This document shows positions 49,370 to 59,600 of a DNA stretch of 64,000 bases, one piece after another; position 1 is the stretch's first letter, and each line of letters starts with the position of its first letter. The stretch is from NCBI RefSeq assembly GCF_020026915.1, contig NZ_JAINUY010000002.1, positions 62,001 to 126,000 of the forward strand, written 5' to 3'. The DNA comes from Flavobacterium potami (lineage in GTDB: Bacteria; Bacteroidota; Bacteroidia; Flavobacteriales; Flavobacteriaceae). The position numbers and the translations under genes are program-made. Under the pieces are notes generated by a model. That model saw only the letters and a program-made list of their open reading frames with translations, did no database searches and was not told where the DNA came from.

Positions 49370-50824
49370 TTACAAGCTCGGAAGATCTCCTTTTCCTTTA
49401 GTAGGCAAGTTTGTAGATCCCATAAGGAATAAATCTACTTCTCTTGCTGCTTCGCGACCTTCTGAAATAGCCCATACAATTAATGATTGTCCTCTTCTCA
49501 TATCACCTGCAGTGAAAATGTGAGGAACGTTTGTCTGATAGTTGTGCGCTTTATAGTTGCTTCTCATATCAGTTTCGATGCCTAACTGCTCGCTTAAAGT
49601 TTTCTCTGGACCTGTAAATCCAAGAGCTAACAATGCTAAGTCGCAAGGCCAGATTTTCTCAGAACCTTCTTTTTCGATTAATTCCGGTCTTTGACCTGGA
49701 GTCATTTTCCATTGAACTTCAACCGTTTTCAATCCAGTTAATTCACCTTTTTCGTTAGAGATGAATTCTTTTGTATTGATTAACCAGTTTCTGTCACAAC
49801 CTTCTTCGTGAGAAGAAGATGTTTTCAACTGTAACGGCCAGAAAGGCCAAGGAGTTGTTTCACTTCTTCCAACTGGAGGTTTTGGTAAAATCTCAAAGTT
49901 AGTAACCGATTTCGCTCCGTGTCTGTTAGAAGTTCCAATACAGTCAGAACCTGTATCTCCACCACCAATAACGATTACATCTTTACCGGTAGCTTTAACT
50001 TGGTCTGGAATTGATTCTCCAAATAAAACTTTAGTTTGTTGTGTTAAGAAATCCATTGCTTGAACAACACCTTTGCTTTCGATTCCTTTAGTTGGCAAGC
50101 TTCTTCTTTCAGTTGCCCCTCCGCATAAAACGATAGAATCGAATTGGTTTAATTCTTCAACGCTGAAGTTAACTCCAACATTTACATTTGTTTTGAAAGT
50201 GATTCCTTCTGCTTCAAGAACTACTACACGACGGTCGATAATTCCTTTTTCTAATTTGAAGTTTGGAATTCCGTAACGTAGTAAACCTCCAATTGCATTG
50301 TCTCTTTCAAAAACAGTAACGGTGTGACCCGCTCTGTTTAATTGTTGAGCCGCAGCAAGACCTGCAGGTCCTGAACCAATAACAGCAACTGTTTTTCCTG
50401 TTCTAGTTTTTGGTGGCTGTGGTTTGATCCATCCTTCAGCAAAACCTCTTTCGATGATGCTTTTTTCAATGTTTTCGATAGAAACCGGATCTTTGATGAT
50501 TCCTAATACACATGATTTCTCACATGGAGCAGGGCATAAACGACCTGTGAATTCTGGGAAGTTGTTTGTAGATTGCAAAATCTCTAATGCACTCTGCCAT
50601 TCTTCCTGATGCACCATGTCGTTGAAGTCAGGAATTAAATTTCCTAACGGACATCCACTGTGGCAAAAAGGAATACCACAGTCCATACATCTTGATCCTT
50701 GTTCTTTTAATTTATCTTTTGGTACCGGAATAGTAAATTCGTTGTAGTTGGAAACACGTTCTGCAACTGCTAAATTACTTTCGTCGGCTCTATTATATTC
50801 TTTAAATCCGCCTATTTTACCCAT
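49370..50824 (-). CDS. gltD: Glutamate synthase small subunit
   Basis: This 484-residue flavoprotein supplies electrons from NADPH to the large subunit. The N-terminal Fe-S cysteines are SRCMDCGIPFCHSGCPLGN, the FAD motif is VAVIGSGPAGLAAAQQL, the NADPH motif is VIVIGGGDTGSDCIG, and PHIFTAGDMRRGQSLIVWAI is near the C-terminus. It follows gltB on the same strand with a 94-base gap, so the pair makes the GOGAT complex. Confidence 0.96.
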   Translation of the reverse strand: MGKIGGFKEYNRADESNLAVAERVSNYNEFTIPVPKDKLKEQGSRCMDCGIPFCHSGCPLGNLIPDFNDMVHQEEWQSALEILQSTNNFPEFTGRLCPAPCEKSCVLGIIKDPVSIENIEKSIIERGFAEGWIKPQPPKTRTGKTVAVIGSGPAGLAAAQQLNRAGHTVTVFERDNAIGGLLRYGIPNFKLEKGIIDRRVVVLEAEGITFKTNVNVGVNFSVEELNQFDSIVLCGGATERRSLPTKGIESKGVVQAMDFLTQQTKVLFGESIPDQVKATGKDVIVIGGGDTGSDCIGTSNRHGAKSVTNFEILPKPPVGRSETTPWPFWPLQLKTSSSHEEGCDRNWLINTKEFISNEKGELTGLKTVEVQWKMTPGQRPELIEKEGSEKIWPCDLALLALGFTGPEKTLSEQLGIETDMRSNYKAHNYQTNVPHIFTAGDMRRGQSLIVWAISEGREAAREVDLFLMGSTNLPTKGKGDLPSL

Positions 50825-50918
50825 GACATTTTTAATAAATTTAGTTGTGAGTTGTGAAAATGTGAGAGGTGAGTTAAAAACTTAGCACCTCTGCACCTTT
50901 GTATCTCAGAACCTTTAA

Positions 50919-53900
50919 TTAAGCTATTAATTCTTCTATTTGTTTTTCTTCTGCAATTCGTTTTAATGCTTTTTTGTAATCAGTTGGCATTACTTTTACG
51001 AAGTGCTGTTGTTCATTTTCCCAGTCTGCTAAAATTCTCTTAGCTAATGGACTGCTGGTGTACAATGAATGGTTTTTGATCAGTTTTCTTAGTTTCGTAA
51101 CGTCCTCTTCTTCCATTGGATCGAATGCAACCATTTCCATGTTACATACTGTCGAATCGAATTTTTTGTTCGGATCGTAAATGTAAGCTACACCACCGCT
51201 CATACCAGCAGCGAAGTTTCTTCCAGTTTTTCCTAAAACTACAACTGTACCACCTGTCATGTACTCGCATCCGTGATCTCCAATTCCTTCTACAACTGCT
51301 GTTGCTCCAGAGTTTCTCACACAGAAACGCTCTCCTGCGATACCATTAATATAAGCCTCCCCGGTAATAGCTCCGTAAAGGGCAACGTTTCCAATAATGA
51401 TGTTGTCTTCAGGTTTGAAAGTCGCAGTAGGAGGTACTTTTACAATTAGTTTTCCTCCAGAAAGACCTTTTCCTAAGTAATCATTACAGTTTCCGTGAAT
51501 TTTAAATGACAATCCGTTTGTTGCAAATGCACCAAAACTTTGTCCGGCAGAACCTTCAAAATCAACTAAAATAGTGTCATCTGGTAATCCTTGTGCGCCA
51601 TAAATTTTTGAGATTTCGTTACTCAAAATCGCACCTACAGAACGGTCTGTATTTTTGATTTTGAAAGTAACTCTCGTTTTCTCTTTTCTATAAATAGATG
51701 GAATTGCTTCTTTGATGATGTCGAAATCCAATACGTTTTCAAGAGCGTGATCTTGAGTAGTTGTATTATGATTTGGAACTGTTTTCGCTTTTTCCGGTTT
51801 GTATAGAATAGTTGATAAATCTAAACCATTAGCTTTATAATGTTTGATCGCTTTGTCTACGTTTAATTTTTGAGACTGACCTACCATTTCTTTTAAAGTT
51901 CTGAAACCTAACTGAGCCATGATTTCTCTTAACTCTTCAGCAATAAAATACATGAAGTTGATTACGTGCTCTGGAGTTCCTTTGAAATTTTTTCTCAATT
52001 CTGGATCCTGAGTTGCAATACCAACTGGGCAAGTATTTAAGTGACAAGCTCTCATCATGATACATCCAGAAGCTACAAGCGGAGCAGTAGCAAATCCGAA
52101 TTCTTCAGCACCTAATAAAGCGGCGATCGCAACGTCACGTCCTGTTTTCAATTGTCCGTCACATTCTAAAACTACACGGCTTCTTAAGTCGTTCAAGATT
52201 AAAGTTTGTTGTGCTTCAGCTAAACCAAGTTCCCATGGAATACCTGTGTGTTGTAATGAAGTTAATGGTGCAGCACCTGTTCCTCCATCATAACCAGAGA
52301 TTAAAATAACGTCAGCTTTTGCTTTTGCAACACCGGCAGCGATTGTTCCAACTCCAACTTCAGAAACTAGTTTTACATTGATACGAGCTTCACGGTTTGC
52401 ATTTTTTAAATCATAAATCAACTGAGATAAATCCTCAATAGAGTAGATATCGTGGTGAGGCGGAGGTGAAATCAAACCTACATAAGGCGTAGAGTTTCTA
52501 GTTTCAGCAATCCAAGGCACTACTTTTTCTCCAGGTAACTGTCCACCTTCTCCAGGTTTTGCTCCCTGAGCCATTTTGATTTGGATTTCTTTAGCGTTTG
52601 TCAAATAATTGATTGAAACACCAAAGCGTCCTGAAGCAACTTGTTTGATTGCAGAGTTTCTAGAATCTCCGTTAATTTCTTTCTGGAAACGTTTTGGATC
52701 TTCTCCACCTTCTCCAGAGTTACTTTTTCCTCCAATTCTGTTCATTGCAATAGCTAAGTTCTCATGCGCTTCTCTAGAGATAGACCCATAAGACATTGCT
52801 CCAGTTTTGAATTTCTTAACGATTTCTGTCCAAGGCTCTACTTCATCAATAGAAATAGGATCTAAATTGTTGAATTCAAATAAACCTCTAATTGTCATTA
52901 AGTTTGAGCTTTGCTCGTTTACAGCATTAGCATATTCTTTATAGCTTTCTGGGCTGTTTAAACGAACTGCTTGTTGTAATTTAGAAATTGTAGTTGGGTT
53001 AAACATGTGTTTTTCACCACCACGTCTCCATCTGTAAATACCTCCAATTTCAAGAGAAAGCAAGTTTGCAATTTTTGAATTTGGGAAAGCTTTTTGGAAA
53101 CGTTTTTTAACCTCTTTCTCAACTTCCATTAAACCAATTCCTTCAATTCTAGAAGGTGTGTAAGGGAAATATTTAGATGTAAATGTTTTGTTTAATCCTA
53201 AAATCTCGAAAATTTGAGCAGCTCTGTACGAATGTAAAGTAGAGATACCAATTTTGTTCATGATTTTTACGATTCCTTTTGCGATTGCTTTGTTGTAGTT
53301 TACAACAGCATAATCAGCTTTTACTTTTGTAATGAAACCTTTTTCAACTTGATCGTGAATGATTTCGTTTACCATGTAAGGGTTGATCGCACTTGCGCCA
53401 TATCCAAACAATAAAGCAAAATGATGCGGTTCGCGTGGTTCAGCAGATTCGATGATGATTCCGAATTTAGAACGAACTTGTAAAATGTTCAAAGAGTGGT
53501 GAATGTATGAACAAGCCAATAACATCGGAATTGGAGCTAATTCTTCGCTAACACCTCTATCAGATAAGATAATGATGTTGCATCCTTCTTCAACTGCTTT
53601 AAAAGTAGCTTGAACACATTTTTCAAGAGCACGCTCTAAACCGTTAACTCCTTTTTCTATTTTATATAAAGTAGAAATAGTAGCCGATTTGAAATCTGCA
53701 TGATCGATATTTCTAATTTTATCCAAATCCTCATTAGAGATAACTGGATTTTGGATTTTTAATTTTTTACATTGTTTAGATTCGATTTCGAAAATATTGA
53801 AATCTCCTCCAATTGCTAAACTGATATCTGTAATGATTTCTTCACGAATACCATCCAAAGGTGGGTTAGTAACCTGAGCAAACAATTGTTTGAAGTAGTT

Positions 53901-55433
53901 GTATAGCAACTGTGGCTGATCAGATAATACAGCTAACGGCGTATCGTTACCCATAGAACTGATCGCTTCAGCTCCGTCGCTTCCCATTGGGTTGATGATT
54001 GTTTTTAAATCTTCAATTGTATAACCAAATAAACGCTGTCTTGTTAAGAAATCTAATTTTTCAACAGGAGTTGGGTTGTTGGTGTAAGGAACTTTAGCAA
54101 GTGGCAATAAGTTTTCGTCAACCCATTGTTGGTAAGGACGTTTTGTAACTATCGCTTTCTTAACTTCCTCGTCTTCGATGATACGACCTTCGTTCATATC
54201 AACCAAGAACATTTTTCCTGGCTCTAAACGACCGTGTTGAATTACATCTTCTGGATCGATGTCTAATACACCAATTTCAGACGACATAATTACGAATCCG
54301 CTATGCGTTAATGTATAACGAGAAGGACGTAAACCATTTCTGTCTAGTAAAGCTCCAATTACGTTACCATCTGTAAACGGAATAGAAGCAGGACCATCCC
54401 AAGGCTCCATGATACAAGCATTGTACTCATAGAAAGCTCTTTTTTCTGGAGACATTGTTTGGTGTTTTTCCCAAGCTTCAGGAACTACCATCATCATTGC
54501 TTCAGGAAGAGAACGACCTGTCATTAATAAAAGTTCAACCACCATATCCATAGAAGCAGAATCTGATTTTCCTTCTAAGATAATTGGGAATAATTTTTTG
54601 ATATCATCGCCAAAAACTTTGCTCTGCATAAGCTCTTCACGAGCACGCATACGGCTTACGTTTCCACGAAGTGTGTTGATCTCACCATTATGACACATGT
54701 ATCTAAACGGTTGAGCTAAGTCCCAAGATGGGAATGTATTTGTAGAGAAACGTTGGTGTACAAGTGCAAGACGTGTCACCAAGTCTGGATCTTTCAAATC
54801 TATATAATAACGGCTGATGTCTTCCGGCATCAATAGACCTTTATATATTATAGTAGTGGTCGATAAACTAGTAAAATAAAACATGTGGCTTTCAGAAGTT
54901 TTAGATCCTCTTACGGCATGTTCAGCAATTTTTCTAGCTGCAAAAAGTTTTGCATTAAATTCATTTTCAGTTAAATCCTGACCGTTTTTAGAAACGAAAA
55001 CTTGTTTAACTGTTGGTTCTTTTTCTGCGGCGATTTCACCTAAATTTTCAACGTCAACTGGCACATCTCTCCAACCTAAAACTTTTAAGTTTTGGTCTTT
55101 AATAGTAGCCTCAAATGCATTAATACAGAAAGAAACTTGGTTTTTGCTTTTTGGTAAAAAAACCATTCCAACTGCATATTCACGTGCTTCAGGGATTTCA
55201 AAGTCACATACTTTCTTAAAAAAATCATGAGGAATGTCGAATAAAATTCCAGCTCCGTCTCCAGTTCTACCATCAGAACTAACGGCACCACGATGTTCTA
55301 ATTTAATTAAGATGTCTAATGCTTTGTGAATAATATCATTTGACTTAATACCATTCAAATTACAAATAAATCCTGCACCACAATTGTCGTGTTCAAATTC
55401 AGGCAGATAAAGCCCTTGTTCTTTAACTCTCAT
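50919..55433 (-). CDS. gltB: Glutamate synthase large subunit
   Basis: From the ATG at 55433 (MRVKEQGLYLPEFEHDNCGA) the protein has 1504 residues, the normal size. It makes two glutamates from glutamine and 2-oxoglutarate. The nucleophile is the Cys in HDNCGAGFICNL of the N-terminal glutamine amidotransferase; the short stretch before it would be removed. The central and FMN domains carry RIGGKSNSGEGGEDPKRFQ and GCIMMRACHLNTCPVGIATQ, which includes the 3Fe-4S cysteines. The last 250 residues form the gxGxG repeat domain. A longer frame opens at 55475, but the promoter-like box at 55451-55458 lies inside it. gltD is next. Confidence 0.96.
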   Translation of the reverse strand: MRVKEQGLYLPEFEHDNCGAGFICNLNGIKSNDIIHKALDILIKLEHRGAVSSDGRTGDGAGILFDIPHDFFKKVCDFEIPEAREYAVGMVFLPKSKNQVSFCINAFEATIKDQNLKVLGWRDVPVDVENLGEIAAEKEPTVKQVFVSKNGQDLTENEFNAKLFAARKIAEHAVRGSKTSESHMFYFTSLSTTTIIYKGLLMPEDISRYYIDLKDPDLVTRLALVHQRFSTNTFPSWDLAQPFRYMCHNGEINTLRGNVSRMRAREELMQSKVFGDDIKKLFPIILEGKSDSASMDMVVELLLMTGRSLPEAMMMVVPEAWEKHQTMSPEKRAFYEYNACIMEPWDGPASIPFTDGNVIGALLDRNGLRPSRYTLTHSGFVIMSSEIGVLDIDPEDVIQHGRLEPGKMFLVDMNEGRIIEDEEVKKAIVTKRPYQQWVDENLLPLAKVPYTNNPTPVEKLDFLTRQRLFGYTIEDLKTIINPMGSDGAEAISSMGNDTPLAVLSDQPQLLYNYFKQLFAQVTNPPLDGIREEIITDISLAIGGDFNIFEIESKQCKKLKIQNPVISNEDLDKIRNIDHADFKSATISTLYKIEKGVNGLERALEKCVQATFKAVEEGCNIIILSDRGVSEELAPIPMLLACSYIHHSLNILQVRSKFGIIIESAEPREPHHFALLFGYGASAINPYMVNEIIHDQVEKGFITKVKADYAVVNYNKAIAKGIVKIMNKIGISTLHSYRAAQIFEILGLNKTFTSKYFPYTPSRIEGIGLMEVEKEVKKRFQKAFPNSKIANLLSLEIGGIYRWRRGGEKHMFNPTTISKLQQAVRLNSPESYKEYANAVNEQSSNLMTIRGLFEFNNLDPISIDEVEPWTEIVKKFKTGAMSYGSISREAHENLAIAMNRIGGKSNSGEGGEDPKRFQKEINGDSRNSAIKQVASGRFGVSINYLTNAKEIQIKMAQGAKPGEGGQLPGEKVVPWIAETRNSTPYVGLISPPPHHDIYSIEDLSQLIYDLKNANREARINVKLVSEVGVGTIAAGVAKAKADVILISGYDGGTGAAPLTSLQHTGIPWELGLAEAQQTLILNDLRSRVVLECDGQLKTGRDVAIAALLGAEEFGFATAPLVASGCIMMRACHLNTCPVGIATQDPELRKNFKGTPEHVINFMYFIAEELREIMAQLGFRTLKEMVGQSQKLNVDKAIKHYKANGLDLSTILYKPEKAKTVPNHNTTTQDHALENVLDFDIIKEAIPSIYRKEKTRVTFKIKNTDRSVGAILSNEISKIYGAQGLPDDTILVDFEGSAGQSFGAFATNGLSFKIHGNCNDYLGKGLSGGKLIVKVPPTATFKPEDNIIIGNVALYGAITGEAYINGIAGERFCVRNSGATAVVEGIGDHGCEYMTGGTVVVLGKTGRNFAAGMSGGVAYIYDPNKKFDSTVCNMEMVAFDPMEEEDVTKLRKLIKNHSLYTSSPLAKRILADWENEQQHFVKVMPTDYKKALKRIAEEKQIEELIA

Positions 55434-55450
55434 TCTTGATATTTTTTCTA

Positions 55451-55458
55451 CAAAAATA
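55451..55458 (-). promoter_or_regulatory. Candidate -7 box of the gltBD operon
   Basis: On the minus strand TATTTTTG matches TAnnTTTG, 17 bases before the ATG at 55433. The -33 element is not clear. Confidence 0.4.
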
Positions 55459-55475
55459 AAGATTTCGTTAAACAT

Positions 55476-55792
55476 AATGTAGCGAAATTATATATTCACT
55501 TTCATTTTTACTGGAATATTAGAAAAAGGGTTCTTAAATGATAATATTGTTATATAAACCATTGCGAATTATCAAAATCATAATTGCGATTAAAATATAT
55601 TAAGAAAAATCGTCTGTTAGGCATTGATTACAGTGAAGTTTTTGTTAAATCTCAAACGTTTTAGCGATTTTGTGTTAACTTTTTAGATACAATTGTTTAA
55701 TGATTTTTTTTCTTTCAATTTAAATAGGTGAAGAATCAATTAAGGAGTAGTTATTAATTCAAAAAAGATTTTACTTTTAAGTTGTATTTTGT
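55476..55792. other. Divergent control region between gltB and sucC
   Basis: The gap between the two start codons is about 415 bases and holds no gene and none of the dispersed repeats. It carries promoter-like boxes at both ends. The AT content is high. Confidence 0.5.
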
Positions 55793-55800
55793 TACTTTTG
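55793..55800 (+). promoter_or_regulatory. Candidate -7 box of sucC
   Basis: TACTTTTG matches TAnnTTTG. It overlaps an earlier in-frame start (55789), which supports translation from the ATG at 55849. Confidence 0.5.
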
Positions 55801-55848
55801 TCGCACTTTTATTCTGAAATAAATTCAGGACCAGACAAATTCTATATT

Positions 55849-57042
55849 ATGAACATACACGAATATCAAGGAAAAGAAATTTTAGCGAGTTACGGAGTAC
55901 GTGTGCAACGCGGAATCGTGGCTAATAATGCAGTTGAAGCTGTGGCTGCTGCAAAACAATTAACTGCCGAAACGGGAACAGGATGGCATGTAATTAAAGC
56001 ACAAATTCACGCAGGTGGTCGTGGAAAAGGTGGTGGAGTTAAGCTGGCAAAAAACTTACAACAAGTTGAAGAGTTAGCAGAACAAATCATCGGAATGCAG
56101 TTAATTACACCTCAGACGCCGCCTGAAGGTAAAAAAGTTAACAAAATATTAGTTGCTGAAGATGTTTATTATCCTGGAGAAAGCGAAACTTCTGAATTTT
56201 ATGTTTCTGTTTTATTGAATAGAGGTACAGGACGCAATATGATCATGTATTCTACTGAAGGTGGAATGGATATCGAAGAAGTTGCTGAGCACACTCCACA
56301 CTTAATCTTTACTGAAGAAATCGATCCTTCTGTTGGATTACAAGGTTTCCAAGCTAGAAGAATTGCTTTTAACTTAGGACTTTCTGGAAATGCTTTCAAA
56401 GAAATGGTTAAATTCATCGACGCACTTTACAATGCTTACATTGGTTCTGATGCTTCTATGTTTGAAATCAACCCTGTATTAAAAACTTCTGATAACAAAA
56501 TCTTAGCTGTAGATGCTAAAGTAAATATCGACGATAACGCTTTATACAGACAACCTAAATATGCTGAAATGAGAGATATCCGTGAGGAGAATCCAATCGA
56601 AGTTGAAGCTAAAGAAGTTGGTCTTAACTATGTTGACCTTGACGGTACTGTAGGATGTATGGTAAACGGAGCTGGTCTTGCTATGGCAACTATGGACTTA
56701 ATTAAATACGCTGGTTTTGAGCCTGCTAACTTCCTTGACGTAGGAGGAACTGCTGATGCTAAGCGTGTTGAAACAGCTTTCAGAATTATCTTGAAAGATC
56801 CAAACGTAAAAGCGATCTTAATTAACATCTTCGGAGGTATCGTTCGTTGTGACCGTGTTGCTCAAGGTGTTGTTGACGCTTACAAAAACATGGGAGACGC
56901 TATCAATGTGCCAATTATCGTTCGTTTGCAAGGAACAAATGCTGAAATTGCAAAAGAATTAATTGACAACTCGGGTATGCCAATCTTATCTGCAGTTCAA
57001 TTCCAAGAAGCTGCTGACCAAGTTAAAGCTGCTCTTTCTTAA
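55849..57042 (+). CDS. sucC: Succinyl-CoA synthetase beta subunit (ADP-forming)
   Basis: From the ATG at 55849 ([17 protein letters not shown]) the product is 397 residues, the family norm. The ATP-grasp motifs include [17 protein letters not shown] and MFEINPVL, and the C-terminal ligase half has [16 protein letters not shown] and [18 protein letters not shown]. It works in the citric acid cycle with SucD, but sucD is not adjacent. An apparent longer start at 55789 overlaps the -7 box and is rejected. A strong terminator follows. Confidence 0.96.
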   Translation: MNIHEYQGKEILASYGVRVQRGIVANNAVEAVAAAKQLTAETGTGWHVIKAQIHAGGRGKGGGVKLAKNLQQVEELAEQIIGMQLITPQTPPEGKKVNKILVAEDVYYPGESETSEFYVSVLLNRGTGRNMIMYSTEGGMDIEEVAEHTPHLIFTEEIDPSVGLQGFQARRIAFNLGLSGNAFKEMVKFIDALYNAYIGSDASMFEINPVLKTSDNKILAVDAKVNIDDNALYRQPKYAEMRDIREENPIEVEAKEVGLNYVDLDGTVGCMVNGAGLAMATMDLIKYAGFEPANFLDVGGTADAKRVETAFRIILKDPNVKAILINIFGGIVRCDRVAQGVVDAYKNMGDAINVPIIVRLQGTNAEIAKELIDNSGMPILSAVQFQEAADQVKAALS

Positions 57043-57067
57043 TTAAATAAGAAATCAATTTATATAG

Positions 57068-57102
57068 AAAATCCATTCCTTTACGGGAGTGGATTTTTTT
57101 TT
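57068..57102 (+). terminator. Terminator of sucC
   Basis: AAAATCCATTCC pairs with GGGAGTGGATTTT around TTTAC, with a run of nine T bases. Confidence 0.9.
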
Positions 57103-57531
57103 AACCGCAAAGCACGCAAAGTTTTTTTAAAAGTATTGTGAATATAAACGCAAAGTTCGCAAAGCTATGTGTTTAAAAGAGATAGAGATTATTTAATGAA
57201 AAGATTTATTGAAATGAATAAAAGGATTAGAAATTGTCTTTTAGCAGTATTAATTTTTGATGTATTCTTATTACTATCTTATTGGCATTATCAACCTTTT
57301 TGTGAACCTTGTCTGGATAATTATGATTGTCCTCCTTGTATTTCGCCAGAACAATACTTTATAATTTATCTGGGGGTAATATTGAATGTATTATTATGCC
57401 TTTATTGTTTTTTTAACCGCAAAGCACGCAAGAATTTTTAACTGTGAGATTTAATATAAACGCGAAGTTCGCGAAGCTATATCCAAATAACTTTGCGAAC
57501 TTTGCGTAAATCTTTGCGCTCTTTGCGGTTA
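57103..57531. repeat. Split family B repeat flanking a small gene
   Basis: The first part (57103-57166, AACCGCAAAGCACGCAAAG...ACGCAAAGTTCGCAAAGC) and the later part (57415-57531, starting AACCGCAAAGCACGCAAG and ending TTTGCGCTCTTTGCGGTT) are copies of the elements at 60313-60451. The later part is a complete, slightly degraded nested hairpin; the first is a left half only. The small gene 57196-57441 lies between and its end overlaps the second copy. Confidence 0.8.
57196..57441 (+). CDS. Small cysteine-rich two-helix membrane protein
   Basis: From the ATG at 57196 the product has 81 residues (MKRFIEMNKRIRNCLLAVLI). It has two hydrophobic helices around a short extracytoplasmic loop with a cysteine/proline pattern (YQPFCEPCLDNYDCPPCISP), which could hold disulfides or bind metal. 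The last residues FNRKARKNF are encoded by the start of a family B repeat, so the C-terminus seems to have been replaced by repeat insertion. A GTG start at 57169 would lie within the first repeat half and is not favoured. No family is recognised; the gene call is moderate. Confidence 0.5.
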   Translation: MKRFIEMNKRIRNCLLAVLIFDVFLLLSYWHYQPFCEPCLDNYDCPPCISPEQYFIIYLGVILNVLLCLYCFFNRKARKNF

Positions 57532-57539
57532 AAAAAATA

Positions 57540-58337
57540 CTATTTCAAAACAGTTGATAATTCCACAATTTCGAAAGTAGGATCGTGCATTATGAATTCT
57601 CTAATGATTGAAGCATGACCAGCACCGACTAATATCATTATTTTGTTATCGTTACTTTCAGTTAATTTCTGAATTAAAGAATACATGTATAAGTTTCTTT
57701 TGTACCAATTTGAAACCAAGGAAGCTCCTGTAAAATCATCTGGATTTCCAGCTCTGTTTGCTATTTCCAAATACCAATTAAGATTTTCATTTTCAGCTTG
57801 TTTGGTATTGTAATACAACATCATTTCTTGTAAAGAGCTTTTTCTGATTTTTTCGTTATGTTGTTTTTCGAAAACTTCAGTTGTCAACTTATTTTTCGCC
57901 ATCAAATCCTTTTGGTTTGCTTTTTCCATTGAAATCATTAAACTGTCATATCGAAAAGAAGTATAAAGATTCATTCCGTATAATTTTTTGTGATTCAGTT
58001 TTTTAGCGGTGCGAAGTGCCAATTGTGTTATTTCACTTTTGTTATTTTTAAAAAGACTGTCGGTGTTTTTATTGTAAAACTTGTCTAAGTCGGCTTGTTT
58101 CTTAAATTCCCATTCAACAAATATTTTATCGGGACCAAATTTTTTGATTTTGTCACTCATAATCTCGAGTTCTTTTTGACTCTTTTCAGACATGATATTG
58201 AAATTATTCAGTTGAGCGACATCAAGACCTGGATTGGCGTAATGAAAAGTTCCGATTAATAGGATCTGCTTTTTCTTGGTTTGAGCAGGTGTCATGTTGA
58301 ATGTAATAAGAGCTAGTAATAGAATGATTTTTTGCAT
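57540..58337 (-). CDS. DUF5694 exported protein (TraB/EreA-like)
   Basis: This 265-residue protein has a signal peptide (IILLLALITFNMTPAQ) and then the motif ILLIGTFHYANPGLDVA, with GPDKIFVEWEFKKQ and ILVGAGHASIIREFI later. GTFHY, a downstream glutamate and GAGH are the metal/catalytic-like positions of the TIKI/TraB/EreA superfamily; DUF5694 is the bacterial branch I recall. Whether it is an active hydrolase or protease is unknown. A promoter-like box lies upstream at 58362-58369. The LytS-type kinase gene is divergent. Confidence 0.82.
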   Translation of the reverse strand: MQKIILLLALITFNMTPAQTKKKQILLIGTFHYANPGLDVAQLNNFNIMSEKSQKELEIMSDKIKKFGPDKIFVEWEFKKQADLDKFYNKNTDSLFKNNKSEITQLALRTAKKLNHKKLYGMNLYTSFRYDSLMISMEKANQKDLMAKNKLTTEVFEKQHNEKIRKSSLQEMMLYYNTKQAENENLNWYLEIANRAGNPDDFTGASLVSNWYKRNLYMYSLIQKLTESNDNKIMILVGAGHASIIREFIMHDPTFEIVELSTVLK

Positions 58338-58361
58338 GATGGTTTGTTTTTAAATTCATGA

Positions 58362-58369
58362 CAAATGTA
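58362..58369 (-). promoter_or_regulatory. Candidate -7 box of the DUF5694 gene
   Basis: On the minus strand TACATTTG matches TAnnTTTG, 24 bases before the ATG. Confidence 0.4.
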
Positions 58370-58531
58370 TTCCGTCTTTTGGCCTCTATTTTTTGTTTTT
58401 GATGAACATATCATTTCATTTTATAAACTCATGAAATCTGTAAGGTGATAATTTCGTGTAACGTTTTTTATAGTTCATCCCTAAAAAAGCATCTTTTAAA
58501 TAAATCTAATTTTCTATTTATAGCTTAATTG

Positions 58532-58539
58532 TATTTTTG
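58532..58539 (+). promoter_or_regulatory. Candidate -7 box of the LytS/LytTR pair
   Basis: TATTTTTG matches TAnnTTTG, 17 bases before the kinase ATG at 58557. Confidence 0.4.
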
Positions 58540-58556
58540 GGTTAATTATTAAAAAC

Positions 58557-59597
58557 ATGAAATCAAAAATTCCATTTTACTATCATATCATCCTTTTCTT
58601 TTTATTATTCCTAACCTATGTTTCTTGGGATGTTGGATTAAATAATAGAGATATAAAAATTATTCTAAAAGGTATTTATTTAGGCATTACCCCGTCTTAC
58701 ATGCTTGCCGTATTTGTTATTTACAGTCTTAATTTTTACTTTTTCTGTGAATGGTTTTTAAATAAAAAGAAATTAATTTTTTACATCCTGACAATTCCTG
58801 TTTCTCTATTGCTTTTTACTGCTGTTCGATATTTTTTGGACGAAGTTGTACTGTTTAATATAACTGGAATACACAACTATTACGAACAAGCAAGAGAAAT
58901 TACCTATTACATAAAAGACAATTTTTTCTACGGATTACCAGCTGTGATTTTAAGTGCATTAACTTTTTTGTTTTGGCAATTTCAGACTGCACAACATCAA
59001 AATCAGGAATTATTGTTAGAGAATAAAAAAGCTGAATTTCAGATGCTAAAAGCGCAGGTGAGTCCGCATTTTTTATTTAATACTTTGAATTCTTTTTACA
59101 GTCAATTGATTCTAAAAGACGATAAAATGGCCGATGATGTTTTGGTGCTTTCTGATTTGCTTCGTTACGTAATTACAGAAACAGACAAAGATGAAGCGAT
59201 ACTTTCAAAAGAGATTCAGTTTATCCAAAATTATATTCATTTACAGAAGAAGAGATTTGAAGATCAGCTGTTTTTCGATTTTTCTGTTGAAGGAAATTAT
59301 TCCAACGAAAAAATTATTTCTTCGGCTTTGGTTCATTTTGTTGAAAATGTTTTCAAACATGGAAAATTTAATAATGAAGAAGAAAAAGCGATTATTTCTA
59401 TTCGAATAAATGGTGGTATTTTAGAAATTTCAACTTTTAATTATTTCATCGAAGGAGAAAACTATTCTTCAACCGGAATTGGTTTTGATAATTTAACTAA
59501 AAGATTGGAATACACGTATAAAGATCAATTTATTCTTAAAAAAACAGAAGAAAATAATACCTTTAAAACTTACTTAAAAATACCACTAAAGAAATAA
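58557..59597 (+). CDS. LytS-type sensor histidine kinase
   Basis: This 346-residue kinase has four N-terminal membrane helices, a short coiled coil (QNQELLLENKKAEFQ), and the His_kinase block QVSPHFLFNTLNSFYSQL with the phospho-accepting His in SPHFLFN. The C-terminal ATPase part has VHFVENVFKHGKFN (N box) and STGIGFDNLTKRLEY (G box). It belongs to the LytS/YehU group, which acts through a LytTR regulator. The regulator gene follows after 3 bases. No ligand-binding sensor domain is visible, so the membrane helices themselves may sense the signal. Confidence 0.93.
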   Translation: MKSKIPFYYHIILFFLLFLTYVSWDVGLNNRDIKIILKGIYLGITPSYMLAVFVIYSLNFYFFCEWFLNKKKLIFYILTIPVSLLLFTAVRYFLDEVVLFNITGIHNYYEQAREITYYIKDNFFYGLPAVILSALTFLFWQFQTAQHQNQELLLENKKAEFQMLKAQVSPHFLFNTLNSFYSQLILKDDKMADDVLVLSDLLRYVITETDKDEAILSKEIQFIQNYIHLQKKRFEDQLFFDFSVEGNYSNEKIISSALVHFVENVFKHGKFNNEEEKAIISIRINGGILEISTFNYFIEGENYSSTGIGFDNLTKRLEYTYKDQFILKKTEENNTFKTYLKIPLKK

Positions 59598-59600
59598 TTT

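Noticed and set aside
55789..55848. Upstream start for sucC
   Set aside because: The region overlaps a TAnnTTTG box and is not part of the conserved protein.
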